The position numbers and the translations under genes were made by a program. A stretch of 19,828 nt of DNA from Minisyncoccota bacterium (GTDB lineage: Bacteria > Patescibacteriota > Minisyncoccia > Phycocordibacterales > JACZSL01), in NCBI GenBank assembly GCA_028280145.1, contig JANQMM010000025.1, positions 1 through 19,828 of the forward strand, given 5' to 3'. This document shows, piece by piece, positions 8,617 to 15,565 of this stretch. The notes beneath the pieces are model-generated. The model was not told the origin of the DNA and did not search any database. It was given only the letters and a program-made list of their open reading frames with translations. How positions within the stretch are numbered: position 1 is the first letter of the stretch; each line of letters begins with the position of its first letter.

Positions 8617-9552
8617 ATGAGAACAAAGCAGATAGTAGTAGCGATAATAGGAATCTTTTTCTTCTTTATTGGAGCGGAGAGTGTTTTTGCCGGTTTCGGT
8701 ATTACTCCTCCGTATGTGAAAAACGCAAGCCTGACGCGAAATTCTGTATATGAACAGACCATTTTTCTTGTAAGAAGTGACCCGGTAAACGATCTTCGCG
8801 TTGAGGTGTTTGTTGATACACCAGGTATAGAGGACTGGTTCGTCATAGACAAGGGAACCGAATTCTTGATGAGGCGTGGTGAGGTAAAGGTGCCGATGAC
8901 CGTGCAAGTACAGGTGCCCGAGGATGCCGAGTTTGAGAACTACACAGGTGCCATTCGCATACGGACTTCAAATGCCGACAATACCCCGACGGGTTCAGGT
9001 GCGGTAAGCATTGCTCTTGGTGCGCAGATTGATGTTGATATTAGTATCATAGACAAGGAAATTCGTGATTTTCGTGTGCGCAAAATTGCCATTTCCGATC
9101 TTAATGCCGGGCGTAAACTCGGATGGCTCTATTTCCCCGGCAAAATTCGCTTTGGTATAACACTTGAAAACACCGGAAACGTAGATGTCGCGCCAAGCAA
9201 AGTGACATTTGATATTTATGACGTGCAAGGACGAGAGCTTCTTGAACAAACAGAGAGTACAAACAGGATAGAAAAAGTTCGTCCTTTTGACACTAAACAA
9301 GTTGTTGCTGAGCTTCCGACAGCACTTCCTCCGGGAAATTACATTGGTCGATATAGTATCTTCAATGGCGATGACGAAAAACAGGCAGGTGAGGTGAATA
9401 TTGCCATTAAGGAATATGGCACTGTTGCCGCCTCAGGATATGGATTCTTTGGTCTTTCTCTCTTTCACAAAGCAACCATTGTCCTACCGCTCATTGTTTT
9501 ATTCATAGTTGTTTTTTACGCTACGCGTTCAAGAAAAGGAAAAAGAACGTAA
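8617..9552 (+). CDS. Membrane-anchored surface protein resembling WxL-interacting (DUF916/DUF3324-like) proteins
   Basis: A 311-residue protein. Residues 1-25 are a signal peptide (MRTKQ, hydrophobic core, cleavage near VFA|G). The mature start FGITPPYVKNASL, followed by a segment on averaged pressure-bearing strands and FENYTGAIRIRTS, resembles the DUF916 domain of WxL-interacting proteins. A second sandwich (about 150-265) contains FGITLENTGNVDVAPSKVTF and PPGNYIGRYSIF, like DUF3324. A single C-terminal transmembrane helix (about 286-302) ends in a basic tail, ATRSRKGKRT, placing both domains outside. In Firmicutes such proteins anchor other surface proteins and bind peptidoglycan; here the next gene downstream (29 bp away) encodes a secreted dockerin protein. 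The family assignment is by fold pattern and needs a profile search to confirm. Confidence 0.72.
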   Translation: MRTKQIVVAIIGIFFFFIGAESVFAGFGITPPYVKNASLTRNSVYEQTIFLVRSDPVNDLRVEVFVDTPGIEDWFVIDKGTEFLMRRGEVKVPMTVQVQVPEDAEFENYTGAIRIRTSNADNTPTGSGAVSIALGAQIDVDISIIDKEIRDFRVRKIAISDLNAGRKLGWLYFPGKIRFGITLENTGNVDVAPSKVTFDIYDVQGRELLEQTESTNRIEKVRPFDTKQVVAELPTALPPGNYIGRYSIFNGDDEKQAGEVNIAIKEYGTVAASGYGFFGLSLFHKATIVLPLIVLFIVVFYATRSRKGKRT

Positions 9553-9581
9553 AGCCAAGCGTGTCATAGTCCAGCAGATAC

Positions 9582-10718
9582 ATGTTTCAATTTCGAAGAG
9601 GGAGTGTCATAGGGGTTTTAATAATTGCCTCTTTGGGAGTACCTGCTTCTTTTCTACACGCTCAAGTAATTCAAATTGCGACCACATCCATCGTTGTTTC
9701 CATTTGTGGTGATGCTGTTGTGACGCCTGGAGAGGCCTGTGACTTTGGCACCGCAAGCAACACCGGACAATATTCGTTGACGATAGCCGACAGGGATTGT
9801 AACGCGGACTGTCTTTCATTTGCTCCATACTGTGGAGATACCATTGTACAGACCATCCATGGAGAACAATGTGATGATGGAAATAACGTGAGCGGGGATT
9901 TTTGCGATGCGGTATGTCAGAATGAGCCTTTTCCAACTTCAGGCGGTGGCGGTGGCGGTGGATTTGCCGGTGGTTCTTTCATTCCCGCACCTGACGCATC
10001 AGTGAGTATTTCGGGAAAAGCGTATCCAAACGCTGACGTAAATATTTTGCTTGACGGGGATGTTATCGGTGTCGTGCAGGCAGATGCGGGCGCAAATTTT
10101 TTCTTTTCAACTTCCGATGTGACCCCGGGAACGGTAACCTTTGGTTTTTGGGCTGAGGATGCAAATCAATTACGCAGTATTTCATACAATACGACCTTTC
10201 AAGTTGCACAAAGTGCCGTAACTAATATAAGCAATATTCTACTTCCTCCGACCATTGAACTTCTAAGCGAACGTTCGCTTGATGCAGGTGACCCACTTTT
10301 GCTTTCCGGCCAGTCAGTGCCGGAAGTGGATTTGAATACTGTTGTTAATTCTGAACACGAAATAATATCCGAGACAGTAACGGACGCCGAAGGATTTTGG
10401 GATATGGAGGTGGACACCTCCTCACTTGAAGAGGACATTCACACGGCAAGAGCACAGTTTTTCACGGTACTTGATGGCTCTGAGGTAAGCAGTGGATTCT
10501 CTCAGGCACTTACGTTTTTCATCGGTGATGTAGTGGAAGGATTTGTTGGTCCATCAGACTTGAATGTTGATGGTTCTGTCAATTTGACCGATTTCTCGAT
10601 CCTACTTTTTCACTGGGGTACCGATGGGGGAGACAGCGACCCTCCGGCCGACATCAACCTAAGTGGAGAGGTTAATCTGACAGATTTTAGTATTATGATT
10701 TTTAATTGGACAGGTTAA
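9582..10718 (+). CDS. Secreted Cys-rich/Ig-like protein with C-terminal type I-like dockerin
   Basis: A 378-residue protein. A signal peptide occupies residues 1-27 (cleavage near LHA|Q). A Cys-rich region (about 42-112, eight cysteines) contains the DUF4215-like motif GEQCDDGNNVSGDFCDAVC, and a GGGGGGG linker follows at 121-127. Two Ig-like sandwiches lie at about 138-208 and 222-314. The C-terminus (325-378) holds two dockerin-type calcium loops: DLNVDGSVNLTDFSILLFHW (326-345) and, about 30 residues on, DINLSGEVNLTDFSIMIFNW (357-376). Calcium ligands fit positions 1, 3, 5 and 12 well in the first loop and, with Ser at position 5, in the second. It has no membrane anchor, so docking onto the cohesin-like proteins encoded immediately downstream is the obvious inferred means of retention. 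A poor extended -10 (TGTCATAGT, 9562-9570) precedes ATG 9582. No catalytic domain is visible. Confidence 0.85.
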   Translation: MFQFRRGSVIGVLIIASLGVPASFLHAQVIQIATTSIVVSICGDAVVTPGEACDFGTASNTGQYSLTIADRDCNADCLSFAPYCGDTIVQTIHGEQCDDGNNVSGDFCDAVCQNEPFPTSGGGGGGGFAGGSFIPAPDASVSISGKAYPNADVNILLDGDVIGVVQADAGANFFFSTSDVTPGTVTFGFWAEDANQLRSISYNTTFQVAQSAVTNISNILLPPTIELLSERSLDAGDPLLLSGQSVPEVDLNTVVNSEHEIISETVTDAEGFWDMEVDTSSLEEDIHTARAQFFTVLDGSEVSSGFSQALTFFIGDVVEGFVGPSDLNVDGSVNLTDFSILLFHWGTDGGDSDPPADINLSGEVNLTDFSIMIFNWTG

Positions 10719-10744
10719 GTGTTCGCTATGGATTCGGGAAATAG

Positions 10745-10753
10745 TGTTAAAAT
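10745..10753 (+). promoter_or_regulatory. Extended -10 promoter, predicted leaderless start
   Basis: TGT followed by TAAAAT ends only 6 bases before ATG 10760. A start ~7 nt downstream of the -10 coincides with the A of the start codon, so the transcript would be leaderless. No -35 match is visible. Confidence 0.55.
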
Positions 10754-10759
10754 ATAGTC

Positions 10760-11884
10760 ATGTTTTTTTTACGGAGTATCATCTTTCTGATTTTGTTTTC
10801 TATTAGCGCGGCTACTGCAAGCGCGGCGAGTATATATCTGGAACCGCAAAGCGGTTCGTATGCTCAAGGAACTTCTTTCTCCATCAAGGTTCGTGTTGAC
10901 AATCAAAATGAATGTATCAATGCGGGAAGTTTCGTGTTGGAGTATCCAAACACTAGCATCAGAGCAATTGATGTCGTGCGAGGCGAATCCATCTTCACTT
11001 TATGGACCGAGGACCCGGTGATTGACCATGAGAATGGCCATGTTCGATTCTCGGGAGGGATTCCGGGGGGGTATTGCGGACGTATTGAGGGAGACCCGGG
11101 ACTTACCAATGTTATTGCAGAAGTCATCTTTCAGGTACCGGGTTTTACCATCGGAGAAAGGGGACCTGACACAGGGGCTGTCATTTTGGGCGAAGATACA
11201 ACCATACTACTTAATGACGGAAGAGGAACGCCTGCGGAGCTAGTCAAAGGGACATCCGTTTTCAACATTGTTCCTCCCGGGCAAGGGGAGACAAACTTCG
11301 ATTGGTTCCGAGAGGTGAGCGAAGATACCATCAAGCCTGAGCCTTTCAGTATTGAACTTATTCGTGACGAGTCGGTGTGGGACGGAAGATGGTTCATTGT
11401 TTTCAATACACTTGATAAACAATCAGGTATTGATCATTTTGAGGTGTATGAGACGGATATCAAAAACGAAGGATTTGTCCATGGAAAACGTGATGTCGCA
11501 TCCATATGGAAAGACGCACGTAGCCCATATCTTCTTGAGGATCAGTCTTTAAATAGCGTTATTCGTGTGCGAGCCTTTGACAAGGCAGGTAACGACAGGA
11601 TCGCAGGTTTTGTTCCCGACGAAACTCTTCGCGAAACGACCAGAGAGCCGTTATCAAAAGAATTGTTCTACATCGTTCTTTCTCTCATTGGTATTCTTGC
11701 TGTAGGCGGCATTGTTTTCCTCATGTATCGCAAACTCTCAAAAAAAACCAAAGAAGAGCGTGATACAATGTTACAAAACGGCACAGCACAGTCGGGCGGG
11801 GAAAATATTCTACCCGAATCTGATCAAAGAGATGAAAACGAGGGATATGATACAGAAACACAAACCACACATTCTCCTGATTAA
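10760..11884 (+). CDS. Membrane-anchored cohesin-like surface protein with cytoplasmic tail
   Basis: A 374-residue protein. The signal peptide spans about 1-23 (cleavage near ASA|A). A cohesin-like domain follows (about 24-170) with the motifs INAGSFVLEYP, ESIFTLW, VRFSGGIPGG and DGRGT, which also occur in the same order in the two other cohesin-like proteins of this window. Cys52 and Cys106 could form a disulfide. A second sandwich (about 190-285) contains SGIDHFEVYE and VRAFDKAGN, as in Ig/FN3-like surface repeats. A transmembrane helix (about 303-323) is followed by a ~50-residue charged, Gln/Glu/Thr-rich cytoplasmic tail. The dockerin gene lies 41 bp upstream, and this gene overlaps the next cohesin gene at its 3' end, so it belongs to one cluster. 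It is inferred to be a receptor or scaffold for dockerin-bearing partners outside the cell. Confidence 0.82.
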   Translation: MFFLRSIIFLILFSISAATASAASIYLEPQSGSYAQGTSFSIKVRVDNQNECINAGSFVLEYPNTSIRAIDVVRGESIFTLWTEDPVIDHENGHVRFSGGIPGGYCGRIEGDPGLTNVIAEVIFQVPGFTIGERGPDTGAVILGEDTTILLNDGRGTPAELVKGTSVFNIVPPGQGETNFDWFREVSEDTIKPEPFSIELIRDESVWDGRWFIVFNTLDKQSGIDHFEVYETDIKNEGFVHGKRDVASIWKDARSPYLLEDQSLNSVIRVRAFDKAGNDRIAGFVPDETLRETTREPLSKELFYIVLSLIGILAVGGIVFLMYRKLSKKTKEERDTMLQNGTAQSGGENILPESDQRDENEGYDTETQTTHSPD

Positions 11885-13580
11885 AGTTACGATCTTGGCG
11901 CTTGTATTTGCAAGCACCTTTTCCGTTGCATCTGCACAATCGACGGGGTCAATGACTCTAAGCCCCGGCACTGGAGTACACACAACAGGTGATTTCTTCA
12001 CTGTACGCGTACTTGCAAACACCGGTGGTAATGCCATCAATGCCGCAGAAGGACTCATTAGTTTTAATAATCAGGAATTGCAGGTGACAAGTGTTTCGAA
12101 TGCCGGTTCGATTTTCAATTTGTGGGTTACCGAACCCGAATTTTCTAATACGCAGGGAACAATCACATTTGCAGGCGGCTCACCCAAAGGCTACACTGGC
12201 TCAAACGGACAGATATTTTCCATTACCTTTAGAGCGCTCACCGAGGGGATAAGCAATGTCACTTTCACTTCAGGGGTAATGTCGGCGGCAGATGGCAGGG
12301 GTACGAATATTCTCTCGAGTATGGGTGGCGGAAAGTACACCATTGCCGCACGAGACACGACACCACCTCCGGAGATTGTTACGCCACCGAACACACCAGC
12401 CGCACCAAACGTAACATCACCAACGCACCCCGATTCAGGTAAATGGTATACCGCAAAGGATATCGAATTTGAATGGGACGTGCCGTCTGATGTGACGAAT
12501 GTACGTCTTACTGCCGATCAAAGAAGTAGTACTATTCCGTCGGTGTTTTACGACACCCCGATCAGCGGAAGAACACTGGAAGACTTTGATGAGGGAGCCT
12601 GGTATCTTCATGTTCAATTCAGAAATGAGAACGGGTGGGGTCGAGTTGCGCACTTTGGTTTCAATATTGACGCAACCGAACCGGAGTCCTTTACCATTAC
12701 GGAGATAACCGGAGCTGACCCGGATGATCCACGACAAAGCTTTCTGTTTGAAGCGGTGGATAATGAATCCGGCGTAGAGGATTATGAGATCACCATTGGT
12801 GCGGGTGAGCCGTTCATGTGGAAAGATGACGGTACCGGTATTTTCAAGCCTGATGTGCTTGAACCGGGCACGCACACCATGTTAGTTCGCGCTATTGATA
12901 AAGCGGGAAATTCTATTGCAGATTCCATCACCTTTGTCGTTGCTTCACTTGATGCACCTGTCATTACCGACTATCCGGAAGTGTTAAACAGCGGAGGCAT
13001 TCTTGTCATTCGCGGTGTTGCGATCCCGGATTCCGACGTTACTATCTACCTAAAACAAAAGGGTGAAGAGGAGCAGACGTTCACTGTTACAACAGATGAA
13101 GGTGGAGCCTTTACTTTCATCATGGATGAAAAACCTGAAGATGGCCTATACTCACTTTGGGCTATAGCAACCGACAAACGAGGTGCTTCAAGTAATCCTT
13201 CGGAAACGATCACATTTGGTGTACAGCCGGGAGGTTTCTTGAAGATCGGTTCACTCGCCATCAACTATCTCTCAATCATCATTCCACTCATTGCACTTCT
13301 CGTCTTTGCTGTGCTGATGTTGCTCTATGGTATCAGAAAGGTAAGAGAATATCGGGCTGTGATCCGAAAAGAAGCAACCGAAGCCGAGGAAGTGTTGCAT
13401 GAATCGTTCACCAAACTTCACTTTGAAGTGCAGAAACACGTAAAGAAGCTCGAGTCAGCACGAAAACGAAGAGCTCTGACTCGTGAGGAGGACAAAATGG
13501 TCAAAGATTTGAGCGCGAATCTCGAGGAAGCGGAAAAAGTGGTCAGCAAGGAGATACGGGATATCAAGCGTGTATCATAA
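11832..13580 (+). CDS. Membrane-anchored cohesin-like protein with three Ig-like domains and cytoplasmic coiled coil
   Basis: A 582-residue protein if started at ATG 11832, chosen because it gives a normal signal peptide (about 1-35, cleavage near ASA|Q); ATG 11847 is equally possible, and the frame is open further upstream. The gene overlaps the end of the preceding one by 53 bp. A cohesin-like domain (about 36-172) carries INAAEGLISF, GSIFNLW, ITFAGGSPKGY and DGRGT. After a Pro/Thr-rich linker come three Ig/FN3-like sandwiches (about 200-280, 285-370, 375-464), including VRAIDKAGNS, which matches the upstream paralogue. A transmembrane helix (about 477-499) is followed by an ~80-residue Lys/Glu-rich cytoplasmic segment predicted to be a coiled coil (EATEAEEVLHESFTKLHFEV and onward). 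It is the largest anchored scaffold candidate for the secreted dockerin protein. The role of the inner tail is unknown. Confidence 0.83.
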   Translation: MKTRDMIQKHKPHILLIKVTILALVFASTFSVASAQSTGSMTLSPGTGVHTTGDFFTVRVLANTGGNAINAAEGLISFNNQELQVTSVSNAGSIFNLWVTEPEFSNTQGTITFAGGSPKGYTGSNGQIFSITFRALTEGISNVTFTSGVMSAADGRGTNILSSMGGGKYTIAARDTTPPPEIVTPPNTPAAPNVTSPTHPDSGKWYTAKDIEFEWDVPSDVTNVRLTADQRSSTIPSVFYDTPISGRTLEDFDEGAWYLHVQFRNENGWGRVAHFGFNIDATEPESFTITEITGADPDDPRQSFLFEAVDNESGVEDYEITIGAGEPFMWKDDGTGIFKPDVLEPGTHTMLVRAIDKAGNSIADSITFVVASLDAPVITDYPEVLNSGGILVIRGVAIPDSDVTIYLKQKGEEEQTFTVTTDEGGAFTFIMDEKPEDGLYSLWAIATDKRGASSNPSETITFGVQPGGFLKIGSLAINYLSIIIPLIALLVFAVLMLLYGIRKVREYRAVIRKEATEAEEVLHESFTKLHFEVQKHVKKLESARKRRALTREEDKMVKDLSANLEEAEKVVSKEIRDIKRVS

Positions 13581-13600
13581 TTTCCCCCGCTAACACAAAA

Positions 13601-14176
13601 CTATCGTACAAGCCCGATACTGAGCTCGGTAAGGGACACGCTTCCGTTTCTGTCAGTATCAAAAAATGAAGGTACTCCACTTACTGTAGCAAATGAATAA
13701 TTGTACGTGGAGGCAAGCACATCTGTTCCTTCGCCGTCGGCGGCGTGTATGGAGGCGCTTTCTATATCAAATGTACCACCACTTGCCTTTTCAAGTGAAA
13801 GGATTATGTCAAAGAGTTTTCCCTTGAATATGTATCCTCCGTCTGCAGGTGTGCCGCCACTAAAGACAATGGTGTTGCCGTTCTCTACACGCGGAGAAAT
13901 ATTCCATAAACTGAAAACGGATTCATGGGTATCAACGGATTGAATCGCACTATCGTTTAACTTAAACGGAATGGTTGCTTTTGCCGCATTTATCGGTTGT
14001 TTTTGAGCGGTTTCTACAAATACCGAAAGCACGAGCGCGCCTTTATCATTTACACCATTGCTTTCGATAGAAAGAGAAGCCGCATGTGTGGTGGGGAAAT
14101 AAATGAGTAAAAAAAGAAGCACCAAAAAAGATGCTGTGATTCCCTCGCCAAATCCGATGTTGGCCAAACGTTTCAT
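13601..14176 (-). CDS. Small secreted cohesin-like protein ending in a single dockerin-type calcium loop
   Basis: A 191-residue protein on the minus strand. The signal peptide spans about 1-32 (cleavage near THA|A). A cohesin-like domain (about 33-165) has INAAKATIPF, ESVFSLW, IVFSGGTP and DGEGT, aligned in order with the two plus-strand cohesin-like proteins. The last 20 residues form one calcium-loop motif, FDTDRNGSVSLTELS, with ligands at positions 1, 3, 5 and 12, but the chain stops after SIGLVR. A normal dockerin has two loops and two longer helices, so this is half a dockerin, either truncated or a minimal form. The protein has no membrane anchor. It runs convergently with the large cohesin gene, 20 bp away, and its 5' end is 21 bp after the AI-2E-family gene on the same strand. 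Its own extended -10 suggests separate expression. Confidence 0.8.
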   Translation of the reverse strand: MKRLANIGFGEGITASFLVLLFLLIYFPTTHAASLSIESNGVNDKGALVLSVFVETAQKQPINAAKATIPFKLNDSAIQSVDTHESVFSLWNISPRVENGNTIVFSGGTPADGGYIFKGKLFDIILSLEKASGGTFDIESASIHAADGEGTDVLASTYNYSFATVSGVPSFFDTDRNGSVSLTELSIGLVR

Positions 14177-14185
14177 TGTGACTAT

Positions 14186-14194
14186 ATCATAACA
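14186..14194 (-). promoter_or_regulatory. Extended -10 promoter of the small cohesin gene, nearly leaderless
   Basis: On the minus strand TGT followed by TATGAT ends 9 bases before the ATG at 14176. The predicted start lies ~3 nt upstream of the codon. The bases just after the hexamer (ATAGTCA) match those after the -10 at 10745-10753. Confidence 0.5.
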
Positions 14195-14197
14195 CTT

Positions 14198-15253
14198 CTA
14201 CCCGCGAAGTAGGAGGTCGGTGTGGTATTCTTCCTCAAACATTTCCCACATAGACATGAAGAATCCTGCAACGATCGGTCCGATAACGAATCCTGTTATA
14301 CCAAATACGGAGAGTCCTCCGAGTGTTGAGACAAGAACAAGTACATCAGGCATTTTTGTGTCTTTCCCGACTAAAATAGGCCGCAGAATATTGTCGATCA
14401 AGCTGATGATGAGCGCTCCTCCGATCAAAATAAGCATTCCCTGCCAGACACTGCCGGTAAAGAGAAGAAGAAGGCCGGCTGGCAACCATACTACGACGGT
14501 GCCAACTGCGGGTACGACTGACACAATGGTCATGAGCACTCCCCAGAGAATTGCTCCGTTAATGCCTGCAATGGAAAAAAGGACGGCACCAATAGCGCCT
14601 TGTACTATCCCAACAATGAGGGTGCCCTTTACCACGGCGCGTGTTGTTGAGGTGAATTTTGCAAATAGTTTTTTCTCACGCCTATCACCAAGTGGTAGTA
14701 TTTCAATAAGTCGTTTCTTTATTTTTGCCCCGTCCTTGAGCATGAAGAACAGGACGTAGAGCATAAGGAAAAATTGCAAAGTGATCGAAAATGTCTTACT
14801 GCCAAGAGCAACCGCCTGATTGGTAAGCCAATTCGTGGCGGCACCTGCATATGCTGTCATTCTTTCTCGTGCTTCTGTCTCACTTACGCCAAAACGTTCA
14901 AGATATGTTGCAGCTTGTCCAAAGGTGTCAAATAAGTCGACGGTCACGTTCCCCTGAGAATCAGCTGCGGAAATGTGCTGATAAAGCGATACGGATTCTT
15001 TCAACACTAATGAGCCTACAATAAAGAGCGGAAGTATGGTGATGAGCAAAATGATGATCATCGTAAGTGCCGATGAAAGCGCGGGAAGTTTCACAACAGC
15101 AACAAGCCTTCGATGTAAAGGTATAAAAATGATAGCAAGCACGACAGCCCAGAATATGGGCATGATGAAGTCGTTGATGACGTAGAGAAACGCTACTGAG
15201 ATAAACACCAACAGCCCAAGAAACATCGTTTGTTGCAACTTCTTAAATCGCAT
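14198..15253 (-). CDS. AI-2E family (PerM/UPF0118) membrane transporter
   Basis: A 351-residue polytopic membrane protein on the minus strand, the usual length for the AI-2E/PerM/UPF0118 family. It opens with hydrophobic helices around VINDFIMPIFWAVVLAIIF, then a helical pair, then an extracytoplasmic loop (about 90-155). The C-terminal half carries the family's conserved block around GTLIVGIVQGAIGAVLF and PAVGTVVVWLPAGLLLL, with LIDNILRPILVG further on. About seven to eight transmembrane helices can be counted. Members have been linked to export of autoinducer-2 or to ion antiport, but most have no proven substrate, so none is claimed here. It is the first gene of a minus-strand pair with the small cohesin gene, starts divergently from the HTH gene, and has an extended -10 six bases before its ATG. 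Confidence 0.9.
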   Translation of the reverse strand: MRFKKLQQTMFLGLLVFISVAFLYVINDFIMPIFWAVVLAIIFIPLHRRLVAVVKLPALSSALTMIIILLITILPLFIVGSLVLKESVSLYQHISAADSQGNVTVDLFDTFGQAATYLERFGVSETEARERMTAYAGAATNWLTNQAVALGSKTFSITLQFFLMLYVLFFMLKDGAKIKKRLIEILPLGDRREKKLFAKFTSTTRAVVKGTLIVGIVQGAIGAVLFSIAGINGAILWGVLMTIVSVVPAVGTVVVWLPAGLLLLFTGSVWQGMLILIGGALIISLIDNILRPILVGKDTKMPDVLVLVSTLGGLSVFGITGFVIGPIVAGFFMSMWEMFEEEYHTDLLLRG

Positions 15254-15259
15254 GAGGTA

Positions 15260-15268
15260 ATTGTATCA
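15260..15268 (-). promoter_or_regulatory. Extended -10 promoter of the AI-2E family gene, predicted leaderless
   Basis: On the minus strand TGA followed by TACAAT is separated from the ATG (15253) by only 6 bases, so the expected transcription start coincides with the start codon. A weak -35 (TTGGAG, 15282-15287) sits 16 bp upstream. Confidence 0.55.
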
Positions 15269-15294
15269 CGTGCTCGCAAACCTCCAACCTCATA

Positions 15295-15317
15295 TCGGAG
15301 ACGTCCAACGCCTCCGA
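15295..15317. promoter_or_regulatory. Inverted repeat in the divergent intergenic region, possible operator
   Basis: TCGGAG (15295-15300) and CTCCGA (15312-15317) are a perfect 6-bp dyad with an 11-base spacer. It lies between two divergent promoters and ends 7 bases before the -35 of the HTH gene, a sensible place for an autoregulatory operator. It could be chance. Confidence 0.3.
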
Positions 15318-15324
15318 CTGTCGA

Positions 15325-15353
15325 TTGACGTTCAGTGTGCAAATTGTTCTAAT
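15325..15353 (+). promoter_or_regulatory. Promoter of the HTH regulator gene, predicted leaderless
   Basis: TTGACG (15325-15330), a 17-bp spacer, then TCTAAT (15348-15353) preceded by TGT give a -35 plus an extended -10. Transcription should begin at about 15360-15361, on the A of ATG 15361. This decides the start of the HTH gene against upstream in-frame TTG/ATG codons. Confidence 0.6.
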
Positions 15354-15360
15354 GATACCT

Positions 15361-15564
15361 ATGGCAGAAGTGCTCAATCAGGTACAGCGATTCCGAAAAG
15401 CGGAAAAAATGACCCAAGAGGAACTTGCCCGTGCCGTTGGTGTTACTCGACAGACCATTATTTCGATTGAAAAAGGAAACTATACCCCGTCAGTACTGCT
15501 TGCCCTAAAGATCGCAGAACACTTCAATGCTTCCGTAGACGATTTGTTCTCGCTTACAAAATAA
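15361..15564 (+). CDS. XRE/YozG-type HTH transcriptional regulator
   Basis: A 67-residue protein, the normal length for small Cro/CI-type regulators of the YozG class. Residues about 17-38 are the helix-turn-helix (MTQEELARAVGVTRQTIISI), followed by EKGNYTPSVLLALKIAEHF and a short tail, VDDLFSLTK, all hallmark positions of the family. The in-frame codons at 15325 (TTG, part of the -35) and 15352 lie inside the promoter, so ATG 15361 is preferred. It is one base from the next gene, a four-helix membrane protein, a pairing common for this regulator class. It probably represses its own operon; the inverted repeat at 15295-15317 is a candidate site. The inducer is unknown. Confidence 0.92.
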   Translation: MAEVLNQVQRFRKAEKMTQEELARAVGVTRQTIISIEKGNYTPSVLLALKIAEHFNASVDDLFSLTK

Positions 15565-15565
15565 T

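Noticed and set aside
11712..11831. Upstream extension of the second cohesin protein
   Set aside because: It would place 40 non-signal residues before the signal peptide and overlap the previous gene by 173 bp.
14220..14759. Plus-strand open frame opposite the AI-2E-family gene
   Set aside because: Antisense of hydrophobic codons; no start context and low-complexity composition.
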